Positions 39,562 through 49,490 are shown, counted from the first letter of the stretch. The stretch: 64,000 nt of DNA from Streptomyces muensis (GCF_021474425.1 NZ_JAKEIP010000003.1:60493-124492); one strand, 5' to 3'. Notes: a model not told the origin generated them from the letters alone. Numbers and translations: made by a program.

Positions 39562-41086
39562 CGAGATCCGGCTGTATCTGCGCGCCCGCGTGGCGCTGAT
39601 CGTGCTCGTCACGGTCGAAGAGCAGCGGGCGCTAGAGGTGCTGGACCAGGTGCGGCGGGATCGGGATCCGTCGTCCGACCTGGTCACCTGGGACGTCGCC
39701 GACGGCCTGGAGTCCGCGTCGGGCCGCCAGCTGCCCAGGGCGGCCACTCCGCCGGACGCGCTGACCAAGATCAAGGAGCTGGCGCAGAAGGAGCCGCGCC
39801 GCCGCGACCTGTATGTGCTCAAGGACTTCCACGCCTTCTGGGAGCGCGATCCGGCCGTACGCCGGCGGCTGCGCAACCTCGCCCACAAGCTCGTCTTCAC
39901 CGGTTCCTCGCTGATCGTGACCACCCCGGTGCGCACCCTCCCGGTCGAACTGGGCGCCGACGCCGTGGTGGTGGAGATGCCGCTGCCCGAGGCCGACGCG
40001 CTGCGCCGCGAGCTCGACCACCTCATCGACAGCACCAAGGGCGTGAAGTCCACGCTCACCCCGGCCGGCCGCAGCCGTCTTGCGCAAGCGGCGCTGGGGC
40101 TGACCGCCGCCCAGGCCCGGCGGGCCTTCGCCAAGGCCATCGTGCGTGACGAGGTGCTGGACGACCGCGACATCGAGGCGGTGCTGTCCGAGAAGAAGGC
40201 GGTCATCCGGGAGAACGAGGCCCTGGAGTTCTACGGCGCCGAGGAGAGCCCCGACGACCTGGGAGGTCTGGAGGCGCTCAAGGAGTGGCTGCGGCTGCGC
40301 GAGCGTGCCTTCGGCGACGCCGCCCGCGAGTTCCGCCTGCCCGCGCCGAAGGGCATCGCGCTCATCGGCATCCCGGGCACCGGCAAGAGTCTCACGGCCA
40401 AGATGATCGGCGGGCTGTGGCGGCTGCCGCTGCTGCGTCTCGACGTCGGCGCGCTGTTCGGCTCGCTGGTGGGCGAGTCGGAGGAACGGGTACGGCGGGC
40501 GCTGCGGCTGGCGGAGACCGTCTCGCCGTGCGTGCTGTGGATCGACGAGGTGGAAAAGGCGCTGGCCTCGGGCGGGCACGACGGGGGCACCTCGCAGCGC
40601 GTGTTCGGCACCGTCCTGACCTGGATGCAGGAGAAGACGGCGCCGGTGTTCGTGGTGGCCACCGCCAACGACGTCAGCGCGCTGCCCCCGGAGACACTGC
40701 GCCGCGGCCGGTTCGACGAGGTGTTCTTCCTCGATCTGCCCACCGAGGCGGAGCGACGCGAGATCATCGCCGTCCACCTGCGCAAACGCGGCCGCAAGCC
40801 GGAGATGTTCGACGTGTACCAACTGGCCCGTGACTGCGACGGGTTCGTCGGTGCCGAACTGGAACAGGTCGTCGTCGACGCGATGTACGAGGCGTTCGCC
40901 GAGGAACGCGACATCGCCACCGACGACATCGCCCGCGCCGCCGCCCGCACCGTGCCGCTGAGCCGCTCCCAGCGCGAGGTCATCGAGGACCTGCGCACCT
41001 GGCTGCGCGAGGGCCGCGCCCAGTCGGCCTCCTTCAGCGGGAGTGACCGGGGGCCGGAGCAGCAGGCGCCGGTGCTGGAGGTGTAG
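39530..41086 (+). CDS. AAA ATPase of the Ycf46 type
   Basis: A 518-residue protein. An N-terminal domain (1-230: LYLRARVALIVLVTVEEQRALEVL, YVLKDFHAFWE) is typical of Ycf46 ATPases. The AAA core follows: Walker A GIPGTGKS (280-287), Walker B VLWIDE (335-340), sensor-1 N380, arginine finger region RRGRFDEVF (391-399). All catalytic residues are present, so it should be active as a ring ATPase that remodels or unfolds partners. GTG 39530 has GGGAGGGGAG at good spacing. It lies between the activase and the first propeller protein. Confidence 0.9.
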   Translation: MRTEGTVGIADEIRLYLRARVALIVLVTVEEQRALEVLDQVRRDRDPSSDLVTWDVADGLESASGRQLPRAATPPDALTKIKELAQKEPRRRDLYVLKDFHAFWERDPAVRRRLRNLAHKLVFTGSSLIVTTPVRTLPVELGADAVVVEMPLPEADALRRELDHLIDSTKGVKSTLTPAGRSRLAQAALGLTAAQARRAFAKAIVRDEVLDDRDIEAVLSEKKAVIRENEALEFYGAEESPDDLGGLEALKEWLRLRERAFGDAAREFRLPAPKGIALIGIPGTGKSLTAKMIGGLWRLPLLRLDVGALFGSLVGESEERVRRALRLAETVSPCVLWIDEVEKALASGGHDGGTSQRVFGTVLTWMQEKTAPVFVVATANDVSALPPETLRRGRFDEVFFLDLPTEAERREIIAVHLRKRGRKPEMFDVYQLARDCDGFVGAELEQVVVDAMYEAFAEERDIATDDIARAAARTVPLSRSQREVIEDLRTWLREGRAQSASFSGSDRGPEQQAPVLEV

Positions 41087-41090
41087 CGGG

Positions 41091-42950
41091 GTGCCACGGC
41101 TGACGGGTGACCGTGCGGCCCGGCTGATGCGGCGGGCCGCACGGCGGAGGGCGGACGGCTCGCGGGGGTCGCGGGCCCGGTGGGCGTGGCGGCGACTGGT
41201 GCGGGCGTGCGCCGCCGGGGACCCGGTGGCGCAGGAGACCGTACGCAAGGCGGAGTTGACGGACCTGGACGTACTGGAGCTGCTGGCTGCTGCGCCGGCG
41301 CAACCCGCCGACCGGGCGGCCTATCTGACGTTGCTCGGGCAGCGGGAGCAACGGCAGGCCATGGACCCGGACGGGACGCTGCTGGGGCTGGCGTACTGGG
41401 CGGCGACGGGCGAGACACGCGGGCGGCTGCGCGCGGTCCTGGCGGCCGAGGGGGACGGGGAGGCCGTACGCGCTGTCGTGGGCGCCGAACAGCGCGACCG
41501 CGTCGCCACCATGTCGTACGACGAGCTGGACCACCTCGGTCGCCGGCTCGCCGAGCACGGACGCTACGGCGAACTGCGCCGCCTCGCCCTCGACCTGCCC
41601 CTGGCCAAGGCCGTCGCCACCGCCCGGCTCCTGCCGCCCGGCGAGCGTGCCGAGGGCTCCGGCGGCTGCCTCGCCGCGCTCGCCGCAGGCTCTCCGCAGG
41701 AGCTGCGCGCCGTACAGGCGAGGCTGCCGCACCAGAAGGTGATCCGCCACCGCAAGGGATCGGCGCAGGTCTCCTTCTCGCCCGACCAGGCCGAACTCGC
41801 CATCAGCGTCACCGAGTTGCCGCCCGAGACAGTGATGCCCAGAGTCCTGACGGAGACGGTCCGGCTCGCGACCGGCGACAGCGTCCTGCGTCACAGTCAG
41901 CAGGGACGGACGCCGGTGCACGTCCACTCGATCCTGCATCTGGGCGACGAGATCCTCCGCATGGAGTCGCCGATCGCGTATCCGGGCGACGTCCTGGTCC
42001 GCCTCCACCCCCGGCACGAGAGCATTCCCGTCCAAGGGCCGCGGCTCCTCTCGGAATTGGGGCGCGCGAGCACGGGCGCCGTCGCGGTGACCGTGGCCGG
42101 GCTCGTCTTCGTCGACCGGGAGACCATCCGACGGCGCCACGTGGCTGTCCCCCGGATCGCCGAGGTGATCGCCGCATACGGCGAACGTGAGCAGGGCCTT
42201 GGGTGCCACCTCGCGACGCTGCCGGAGCACGGTCTGCTGGCCGTCAGCCTCTCGGACCAGGGCCATGTCCTCGTCCTGGACGAGGACGGAACCGTGCTCC
42301 ATGACGAGCAGCGGGCCGTGTACGTGTCGACCTTCCTCGCACCGGACCGGTTGGCGGTCATTCCCGAGACCGCGTACTACCCGCCGAACCATCGCTACGA
42401 GATCTGGACCCTCACGGAGTCCGGCCCGACACGGCGCGAGGAGGGAACTCCCAGGAGCTGGGCCGCGCTTGACGAGCTGCGGGGGTTCGAGCTGGACGCC
42501 GAGTTCGCCCGCTGGCTGGTGGGGCCGCTCCACGAGCCCCTCTACTACACTGCCGCGCCGGAGTCACTGAGGAACGCGGACAGGAGGCTGCTCGCGGCAT
42601 CCCCCTTCGGGGACGCCTTCGTCACCTGGCGGTCCGCAAGGCCCCTGCATCTGAGGCACTACAACGGCGACCGCCGGGCCCGCCGCTGGGGCAGGCTCGA
42701 AGTGCACACCCCGTATCTGCCCGCCGCCCGCGAAGCCCTCGAACAGCCGCTGCTGCACGCCACTCCGCGGCACTGGCACCACATACGACGGCTGCGCACG
42801 AAGATCGGTGACCCCGCGGTACGCGAGGCGCTCGGTCTGCTGGACCACGCCCTCACGGACCGGTTCGGCGCGGACATCGCTCTCGGCGGCGGCCCCTCGC
42901 CGACGGCCGGCCCGCACGACCTCGCCCTCGGCCCGGACCGGACGGAGTGA
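41091..42950 (+). CDS. Helical/beta-propeller protein, type A copy 1 (bpX6-like)
   Basis: A 619-residue cytoplasmic protein. The first 200 residues are helical, with DRAAYLTLLGQREQRQAMDPDGTLLGLAYWAATGETRGRLR and YDELDHLGRRLAEHGRYGELRRLALDLPLAKA. The rest is strand-rich with WD-like turns (VSFSPDQAELAIS, HVLVLDEDGTVL), fitting a beta-propeller. The end carries twin motifs DIALGG and HDLALG. It resembles the bpX propellers of MoxR-vWA or FtsH ternary systems. The start GTG 41091 is 4 bases after the AAA stop; ribosome site weak, so coupling is likely. A second copy lies at 45268. Confidence 0.75.
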   Translation: MPRLTGDRAARLMRRAARRRADGSRGSRARWAWRRLVRACAAGDPVAQETVRKAELTDLDVLELLAAAPAQPADRAAYLTLLGQREQRQAMDPDGTLLGLAYWAATGETRGRLRAVLAAEGDGEAVRAVVGAEQRDRVATMSYDELDHLGRRLAEHGRYGELRRLALDLPLAKAVATARLLPPGERAEGSGGCLAALAAGSPQELRAVQARLPHQKVIRHRKGSAQVSFSPDQAELAISVTELPPETVMPRVLTETVRLATGDSVLRHSQQGRTPVHVHSILHLGDEILRMESPIAYPGDVLVRLHPRHESIPVQGPRLLSELGRASTGAVAVTVAGLVFVDRETIRRRHVAVPRIAEVIAAYGEREQGLGCHLATLPEHGLLAVSLSDQGHVLVLDEDGTVLHDEQRAVYVSTFLAPDRLAVIPETAYYPPNHRYEIWTLTESGPTRREEGTPRSWAALDELRGFELDAEFARWLVGPLHEPLYYTAAPESLRNADRRLLAASPFGDAFVTWRSARPLHLRHYNGDRRARRWGRLEVHTPYLPAAREALEQPLLHATPRHWHHIRRLRTKIGDPAVREALGLLDHALTDRFGADIALGGGPSPTAGPHDLALGPDRTE

Positions 42951-45271
42951 GGCTCATGCGGGTACGGACCGCCGCGCTACTGCTGCGGCTGCCCCTCGGG
43001 CGACGTTCCCGTCGGTGTCTTCCGGCGCTGGTGACCGTGTTGCGCGCGGCGGACGCCGGTGCCCCGGCGGCGCTGCGGGCGGTGGCGCGCGCCCTGGAGT
43101 CCCTGGGCCCCGAGACGGTGTGGCGGACGTGGGCCGAGTCGCCCCCGCGCCGGTGGACGTCGCCTCTCGTGGCCGAACTGCTGGACGAGGCGCGGGTTCC
43201 CGACGTACTCGTGGACGCCGGCTGGCACGACTGGCTCGACGCCCATCAGGACGGCCTGTGGTCGCTGCTGAGACGGTGGAACCGGCCCGCGACGGCCGCC
43301 GCCAGGCCTCGGGTGCGCGCGCTCAGCCATCTGGCGCTCGACGACGACGGCCACGACGGGCCTGTCGACTCCCGGGTGCTGGCCGACGCCGCCGCGCGCT
43401 TCGGTCATCCCCTCGGTGAGCGGGCTCGTGCCCGCCTCCTGACGCTGAGCGACTCCGCGGCCGTCGACCTGTTCTGCCGTACGGCGTTGAAGTCGCGCAA
43501 GGCCGCGGCCTTCTGCCTCCGACACCGCTTGGCGCCCGCCGGTGACGTCGAGCGGGCGATGTTCTTCGTCCGGACCGGTCAGCGGGAGCAGTTCCGGGCG
43601 CTCGATCCCGACGGGGCGTTGCTGGCGCTCGGCTACCGGGGCGCGTCGGCCAAGGTGCGCGCGGCGCTGCGCCCCGCGATGGCGGACCTGGGCGACATCG
43701 ACGTGCTGCGGATACTGGCGGGGCAGCGTGCCGCGCGGGACGATTTCGGCCGCCTCACCAAGCGGGAACGCGCCTATCTGGTGGGGCGGTTCACCGAGCG
43801 CGGTGACTGGGACCGCCTGTGGAGCTACGCCCTGCTGATGCCGCTCGCCGAGGCGGTGAAGGCGGTCCACGCCTGCGGCGGCTGGCGGCCGTCGGGCGAG
43901 GACGAGCGCGGCGTCTTCGAGGCATTGCGTGCCGCGGACCCGCGGGCTGTGGCCGACTGTGTGAAGGCCCTGTCCGCAGCGCCCGCGTCGGAGCCCGCCC
44001 CGCACGTCCGGACCTCTCTCGCCGGCCTCTCTCGGCGGCTCGGGCCCGTCACCGACCTCGACTTCTCACCGGACGGCACCCGGCTGGCCCTGGTCGGAGC
44101 GCTCCCCGTTGGCAGGAGGCGCGACAGCTCCGGCCCATTGAACGAGCCGGTCGCCTGGGCCGGGATCATGGATCTCGGCAGCGGAGCGCTGTCGGAGCTG
44201 CGCTGCGACTTCACACACCTTCTGGCGCATGTCGCGCATCTCGGCTCCGACACCGTCGTCGCCGCGGAGAAGCTGACGTACGACACCGTGGACGGACACG
44301 TCCACAGGCCGAGGATCCACTACCTGGACCGCGACGGCGTACGGACGCTCGATCCGGAAGCCGACGTCATTCTCGGCCTGAAACGCATGGCCGGGGAGCG
44401 TGCCTTCGTCGTGACCGCGGTGGGGCTCGTGGCGTCCGACATGAGCCGGAGGCTGCTGGTCGGCGTTCCTGACGGGTTCCTCGTCCGTGGCGGGATGCTC
44501 GACGGCCTGGACGGTCTGGACGGCTTCGAGCCGCTGATCGCCGCGGTGGATCCCGGCGGCGGGGTGATCGCCTTGGTCGACGAGCGGGGGCATGCCCTGG
44601 TCGCCGACCTCACCGGCTCCGTGGTGAACAGGCTCGACGGCGGGTCGGGAACACCGGAGGACGTCCCCACCACGACCGCCGCTCTGTCGCCTTCCGTCCT
44701 GGTCTGCCGCACCGAAAAGGGCGTCCTCAAAGCGTGGCACGAGCCGCTGACCGCCACGAGACCGACCACGACGATCCCCGCCTGGAACTCGGCGTCCCGC
44801 CCGGACGTCGTCGCCTGGTCGCCGTTTCTGAACCGATTCGTCGCGGTCCGCCTCGTCCACCGACCGTGCCTGGAACTCCTGGAAGTGCCGGCGACGCGTA
44901 CCTCCCCGGTTCCGGACGTACTCGTGTCCGCGTCGATCGCGCTCGCCGGCACCACCCACCCGGCACCCGTCGCACGGCTGTCGCCGAAGGGCGACACGCT
45001 GGCCGTGGCACACGGGAGCACGGTGGACGTGTACCGCCTGACGACGCTCCCTCTGCGCCCGTTCATCGCCAGGCCCATGGCCCTGATGGCCCCTCAGGAC
45101 CTGGCGCAGCTGGTCAGGGTGCTGGAGGACCCGACGCTCGACAAGAGGATCCGGCCGACGCTGACGCTGCTGCGGGCATGCCTGGAGCGCCGGCTCGGCG
45201 ACGACATCGGGATCGGCGACGCCCGCGACGGGGCGGTCGCGGGAAGCCACGAGATCGAGCTGGGCGGGTGA
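42947..45271 (+). CDS. Helical/beta-propeller protein, type B copy 1
   Basis: A 774-residue protein. The N-terminus (1-185) is a helical-repeat region not present in type A. Next comes a block shared with type A (RAMFFVRTGQREQFRALDPDGALLALGYRGAS, about 200-230, then REQUIRED helical pairs to about 340). Then a propeller follows (LDFSPDGTRLALVG, VARLSPKGDTLAVAHGSTVDVYRL). The tail has DIGIGD and HEIELG. It starts at GTG 42947 within the stop of the previous gene (GTGA). No catalytic motif was found, so an adaptor or target-recognition role is likely. Confidence 0.73.
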   Translation: MRLMRVRTAALLLRLPLGRRSRRCLPALVTVLRAADAGAPAALRAVARALESLGPETVWRTWAESPPRRWTSPLVAELLDEARVPDVLVDAGWHDWLDAHQDGLWSLLRRWNRPATAAARPRVRALSHLALDDDGHDGPVDSRVLADAAARFGHPLGERARARLLTLSDSAAVDLFCRTALKSRKAAAFCLRHRLAPAGDVERAMFFVRTGQREQFRALDPDGALLALGYRGASAKVRAALRPAMADLGDIDVLRILAGQRAARDDFGRLTKRERAYLVGRFTERGDWDRLWSYALLMPLAEAVKAVHACGGWRPSGEDERGVFEALRAADPRAVADCVKALSAAPASEPAPHVRTSLAGLSRRLGPVTDLDFSPDGTRLALVGALPVGRRRDSSGPLNEPVAWAGIMDLGSGALSELRCDFTHLLAHVAHLGSDTVVAAEKLTYDTVDGHVHRPRIHYLDRDGVRTLDPEADVILGLKRMAGERAFVVTAVGLVASDMSRRLLVGVPDGFLVRGGMLDGLDGLDGFEPLIAAVDPGGGVIALVDERGHALVADLTGSVVNRLDGGSGTPEDVPTTTAALSPSVLVCRTEKGVLKAWHEPLTATRPTTTIPAWNSASRPDVVAWSPFLNRFVAVRLVHRPCLELLEVPATRTSPVPDVLVSASIALAGTTHPAPVARLSPKGDTLAVAHGSTVDVYRLTTLPLRPFIARPMALMAPQDLAQLVRVLEDPTLDKRIRPTLTLLRACLERRLGDDIGIGDARDGAVAGSHEIELGG

Positions 45272-47130
45272 GGGGTGTCGTGAAGGCGGTCCAGGCACAG
45301 GAGGCGGCCCGGTTGGCCGAGCGCGCCGGTGTGCGGCGGGACGACGGCTCCCGCGGGCGGCGCGCCCGGCGCGCCTGGCGGCGACTGGTGAACGCCTGCG
45401 AGGCCGGGGACGCGGCGGCCCAGGAGGCCGTACGGACGGCCGAGTTGACGGACGCGGACGTGCTGGACCTTCTGGCTGCGGCACCGGCGGAGCCCGCCGA
45501 CCGCGCCGCCTACCTGGTCCTGATCGGCCAGAAGGCTCAGTACCGGGCTCTCGATCCCGACGGCGCCTTGCTGGCCCTGGCCTATCGCGCGGCCACTTCC
45601 GAGACGCGCGAGCGGCTGCGGACACTCCTGGCCGTCGACGGCGACACCGAGGTGATCCGGGTGGTGGTCACCGGTGAGCAGCGAGACCGGCTCGCCGAGA
45701 TGTCGTACGACGAACTCGACTACCTCGGCCACCAACTGGCCGAGCACCACCGCTGGGACGAACTACGCGACCTCGTCCGCGACCTCCCCCTGGCCAAGGC
45801 GGCCGCGGCGGCCCGGCTGCTGCCCGCCGGGGAGCGCGGAACCGGGGCGGCGAAGCTGCTGGCGTCGGCGTCCGTGCCGTCGCCGGCACAGCTCCGGGCC
45901 CTCGTAGAACGGCTGCCACGGCTTCGACTGGTCAGGCATGACGTCACCGCGTCCTTCGAGGGCGCGTCGTTCTCGCCGGACACCACCGAACTGGCCTTGC
46001 GCTACCGGCCGTTGAAGCGGATCAGGATCAGGGAGCTCCGTGTGGACACCCTCCGGATCGGCACCGGATCCGTCACCCGCGCCTTCACCGGAAACGTCCT
46101 GACCGACAGGGACATCGGCGATTCGGTCCTGCACCTCGGCGACGAGATCCTGGTCAGGCTGAAGACGAGCAAGGACCTTCACCGGATTGTCCGGGTCACG
46201 CCCGATGACGAGGCCGTCGGACCGCCGACCCCCTTGTCGGTCATGCGAAGGGCGAGCGGCGGTGCGGTGATGATCAGTCCCGAGGGGCTCGCCTTCGTCG
46301 ACCGCGCCGCACGGGATCTGAGATTGCGGCCGATGCCGCGGTTCGGAGCGCGCGCGACGCACCGCCCACCCGACCACAGCGAGCTCTCGGGCGGTCTCAC
46401 CACCCTTCCGGCGGACCGGCTCGTCGCGTTCTGCTCGGGGAATCAGGTCTTCGTGGCGAACGAGGACGGCGATCTGCTGCACGTGATGCCGATTCCCTGG
46501 GAATCACCCCGATTCGGGCCCGCGCTCTCCTTCATGTCCCCGAACTCACTGGCGGTGCATCACAGAACGAGCTCGCCCGACGAACAGCCGACCCGTATCT
46601 GGGAGTTCCCTCCGCACGGCCCGCCGCGCCTCACCGGCCACCATCGGGGCCCGATCCGGAAGCGGTGGCCGCTGGAGGAGTGGCGCGGGCACGTCCTGGA
46701 CGACGCTTTCGCCGCCCGCGTCCACTCGGCCGAGGGGCGCTGGATCGACCCTGACGTGCCCTGGTTGCAACGCCGCCCCGAAGACCACGTCGGGCGGACA
46801 CTGCGCCGTCTCCTCGCCGTGTCCCCAGGACAGGACATGTTCGTCACGAGTCTCGACGCCAGTCCCGGGGGCTTCGAAGTGCACAGCCCCCACCTCCCCT
46901 CTGCCCGCGAACTCCTGGAGCTCCCCCTGCGGCACGCCACGCCCGCGGACGTCCGGCGGCTCCGGGACCTGCGGAACAGGATCGGCGCCGCCGACGTACA
47001 GCAAGCACTCGACCTGCTCTCGACCTGTCTCACCGACCGCTTCGGCAGCGACATCGCCCTCGGCGCCACGGGCTCCGGCCCCTCCGGCGGGCCGCACGAC
47101 ATCGCCCTCGGCGAGGACGGGAGGCAGTGA
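45268..47130 (+). CDS. Helical/beta-propeller protein, type A copy 2
   Basis: A 620-residue paralog of the protein at 41091. The helical domain is close (RAWRRLVNACEAGDAAAQEAVRTAELTDADVLDLLAAAP; YRALDPDGALLALAYRAATSETRERLR; YDELDYLGHQLAEHHRWDELRDL), while the propeller has diverged strongly. The tail again holds DIALG and HDIALG. It starts at GTG 45268 within the preceding stop (GTGA); GTG 45280 is an alternative. Faster change in the propeller than in the helices suggests that the propeller is the recognition face. Confidence 0.75.
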   Translation: MRGVVKAVQAQEAARLAERAGVRRDDGSRGRRARRAWRRLVNACEAGDAAAQEAVRTAELTDADVLDLLAAAPAEPADRAAYLVLIGQKAQYRALDPDGALLALAYRAATSETRERLRTLLAVDGDTEVIRVVVTGEQRDRLAEMSYDELDYLGHQLAEHHRWDELRDLVRDLPLAKAAAAARLLPAGERGTGAAKLLASASVPSPAQLRALVERLPRLRLVRHDVTASFEGASFSPDTTELALRYRPLKRIRIRELRVDTLRIGTGSVTRAFTGNVLTDRDIGDSVLHLGDEILVRLKTSKDLHRIVRVTPDDEAVGPPTPLSVMRRASGGAVMISPEGLAFVDRAARDLRLRPMPRFGARATHRPPDHSELSGGLTTLPADRLVAFCSGNQVFVANEDGDLLHVMPIPWESPRFGPALSFMSPNSLAVHHRTSSPDEQPTRIWEFPPHGPPRLTGHHRGPIRKRWPLEEWRGHVLDDAFAARVHSAEGRWIDPDVPWLQRRPEDHVGRTLRRLLAVSPGQDMFVTSLDASPGGFEVHSPHLPSARELLELPLRHATPADVRRLRDLRNRIGAADVQQALDLLSTCLTDRFGSDIALGATGSGPSGGPHDIALGEDGRQ

Positions 47131-49490
47131 GCCCGATGCGTGTGCGGACCGCCGTACTGGTGCTGCGGCTGCGGGTCGGCCCGCGCTCCCGGCTGGGCCG
47201 CCCGGCCCTCGGTGTCGTGTTGCGCGCGGCGGATCGCGGTGCGCCCGGGGCGGCCCTGCGCACCGTCGCCCTGCGCACCGTCGCCCGCGTGATGAAGACC
47301 CACGGCCAGGAGGCTGTGTTCCGGTCGTGGCTGATGCCCTCGGTGTCCGGACCATCCCCGCAGCGGTGGACCTCTCCTCTCGTGGCGGGGCTCGTGGCGG
47401 GGCTCCCGGAGAGTCCCACACCCGTACCAGCCTTCCTCCTTGACGCCGCCTGGTCGGACTGGCTCGAAGGGCACGGTTCCGGATTGTGGTCGCTGCTGGA
47501 GCGCTGGGGGCCCGCCCCGACGATCTCCGAGCCCCGGGTTCGCTCCCTCAGCCGCCTGGCACTCGGCGACGACGTGCCCCTGGAAGCAGGCGTGCTCGTC
47601 GACGCCGCCCTCCGCTTCGACCACCCGATCGGAGAGCGTGCCCGGGCCCGGCTGCTCACGCCGGGTGCCCACGAGACGATCGACGCCCCCGAGACCATCG
47701 ACCTGTTCTGCGCGGCAGCGCTGAACTCGCCCGATACGGCGGCCTTCTGCGCCGAGCACCACCTCGCGCCCGCCGACCAGGTCCAGCGCGCCGTGTTCTT
47801 CGTACGTACCGGGCAGCCGGACCAGTATCGGGCGCTGGATCCCGACGGCTCGCTCCTGGCGCTCGGCTACCGGGGAGCGTCCGACGAGGAGCGCTCGGCG
47901 CTGCGGGCCGCGATGAGCGGCCTCGGCGTCCTCGATGTGCTGCACGTGCTGGCGGGGCAGGGTACCCGGCAGGGGGACTTCACCTCCCTCACCGAGCATG
48001 AACGTAGGTATCTCGTCGAGCGGTTGGCGGATCGGCGCGACTGGGACCAGCTGTGGTCGCTCACGCTGCAGATGCCGCTGCCCGAAGCGGTTCGGACGGT
48101 CGACGAGTTCGGTGACTGGCGGCCGTCCGGCGAGGACGACCGCCGCGTGTTCGAAGCGCTGCGTGCCGCGGACCCGCAGGCCGTCGCCCGGTTCGTGGAC
48201 ACCCTGGCCGGCGCGGATCCGCTCAGCGCCATTCCCGGCACCCGGATCCGGCCGGCCGGCCCCGACGGGGAGCCGATCGCGGTCGGCGCTCTCGACTTCG
48301 CCCCTGACGGCACACAGCTCGCTTTCGCCGGACGAGGCACTGGCCACGGCAGTGGCCAAGGCGGTGGGCAAGGCGGTGGGCAAGGCAATGGACATTGCTT
48401 CGGGATCCTGGATCTCCGCGACTTGGCGCCGGTGTGGCTGGAGGGCGGCCTGCCGCATCCGGCGGAGCTGATCGCGCACCTGGGCTCCGACGCCATGGTC
48501 GTCGTGCTGCGCCAGCAGATCCACTACGCCGGCCGGAGCGGCACAGTGGCCCTCGCCACCCGGGCCAGAGAAGTGCGCGTCGTGCAGCGCATCGCCGGTG
48601 ACCGTGCCTTCATGGTGACCGCCAGAGACCCCGAAGAGCGGCCCCGTTGGGGGGTGTTCGTCGGCCGCTCCGGTGGGCTTGTCACCGACAGCGGGCTGCT
48701 GCGCGGGATGGTGGACATCGGTGCTCCGAGAGCGTCGGCGGTCGATGCACGGGGGCGGCTGATCGCAGTGGCCGACGCGGACAGCAGGGTCGTCGTCGCC
48801 GACCTCGCCAACTCCGCTGTGAACAAGCTCGTTCCCCCTTTGATCCTTCGTCACAGCATGCGGCAGGTGGCCATCTCGCCTTCCGCCATTGTCTGCGCCA
48901 CCGACTCCGGTGCCCTGCACCTGTGGCATGAACCTCTCACCACCTCGCGGGCACCGGTCACGATCTCCCCCTGGAAGCAGCACTGGCCACCCCTGCTCCA
49001 CCTTGCCTGGTCCCCCGCCCTGGACCGGTTCCTCGCCGTCACCGGAACGCATCTCAAGATCCTCGACATGCCGCCGACGCCTGACACGCCCGCGCCCGAA
49101 GACCCCGTGTCCGAGCAGGTCCCCCTGCACCCCGACATCCCCCGTGCCAGGGCGCGTTGCGCACGGGTGTCGCCGAGGGGAGACCTGCTGGCGGTGGGTG
49201 GCCTGGAAGAGGGCACCGTCGACGTCTACGTCCTGACCGCCCTCGCCCTTCGTCCCTTCGTCGCCAGCCCCATGGGCGTGATGAGCCACCGGGACCTGAC
49301 GAAGGTGATCGCGGTGATGGAGAACCCGATCCTGAACGACTTGTCCCGGCAGGCGTTGGGACTGCTGCGGACGTGCCTGGAACACCGCTTCCGGCACGAC
49401 GTCGGGATCGGCGAGAGGGCGGCATCGGCGGTTCCGGGCGACCACGAGATCGAGTTGGGCGAGCTTCAGGAACGTGAAGGAGACGCATGA
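47127..49490 (+). CDS. Helical/beta-propeller protein, type B copy 2
   Basis: A 787-residue paralog of the protein at 42947, same layout: MRVRTAVLVLRLRVG opening, WTSPLVAGL, the shared FVRTGQPDQYRALDPDGSLLALGYRGAS block, then a propeller (ALDFAPDGTQLAFAG, CARVSPRGDLLAVGG). The tail holds DVGIGE and HEIELG. A Gly/Gln-rich loop from 12-bp repeats (48351-48398) is inserted between the first propeller strands. It starts at GTG 47127 within the preceding stop and ends in an ATGA overlap with the Hsp70-like gene. Confidence 0.73.
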   Translation: MSPMRVRTAVLVLRLRVGPRSRLGRPALGVVLRAADRGAPGAALRTVALRTVARVMKTHGQEAVFRSWLMPSVSGPSPQRWTSPLVAGLVAGLPESPTPVPAFLLDAAWSDWLEGHGSGLWSLLERWGPAPTISEPRVRSLSRLALGDDVPLEAGVLVDAALRFDHPIGERARARLLTPGAHETIDAPETIDLFCAAALNSPDTAAFCAEHHLAPADQVQRAVFFVRTGQPDQYRALDPDGSLLALGYRGASDEERSALRAAMSGLGVLDVLHVLAGQGTRQGDFTSLTEHERRYLVERLADRRDWDQLWSLTLQMPLPEAVRTVDEFGDWRPSGEDDRRVFEALRAADPQAVARFVDTLAGADPLSAIPGTRIRPAGPDGEPIAVGALDFAPDGTQLAFAGRGTGHGSGQGGGQGGGQGNGHCFGILDLRDLAPVWLEGGLPHPAELIAHLGSDAMVVVLRQQIHYAGRSGTVALATRAREVRVVQRIAGDRAFMVTARDPEERPRWGVFVGRSGGLVTDSGLLRGMVDIGAPRASAVDARGRLIAVADADSRVVVADLANSAVNKLVPPLILRHSMRQVAISPSAIVCATDSGALHLWHEPLTTSRAPVTISPWKQHWPPLLHLAWSPALDRFLAVTGTHLKILDMPPTPDTPAPEDPVSEQVPLHPDIPRARARCARVSPRGDLLAVGGLEEGTVDVYVLTALALRPFVASPMGVMSHRDLTKVIAVMENPILNDLSRQALGLLRTCLEHRFRHDVGIGERAASAVPGDHEIELGELQEREGDA
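48351..48398 (+). repeat. 12-bp tandem repeat coding a Gly/Gln-rich loop
   Basis: Four 12-base units in frame (two exact GGTGGGCAAGGC copies flanked by two imperfect ones) encode a GSGQGGGQGGGQGNGH-type loop. The unit is a multiple of three, so copy-number change would alter loop length without breaking the gene. The type B copy 1 protein lacks it. Confidence 0.75.
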
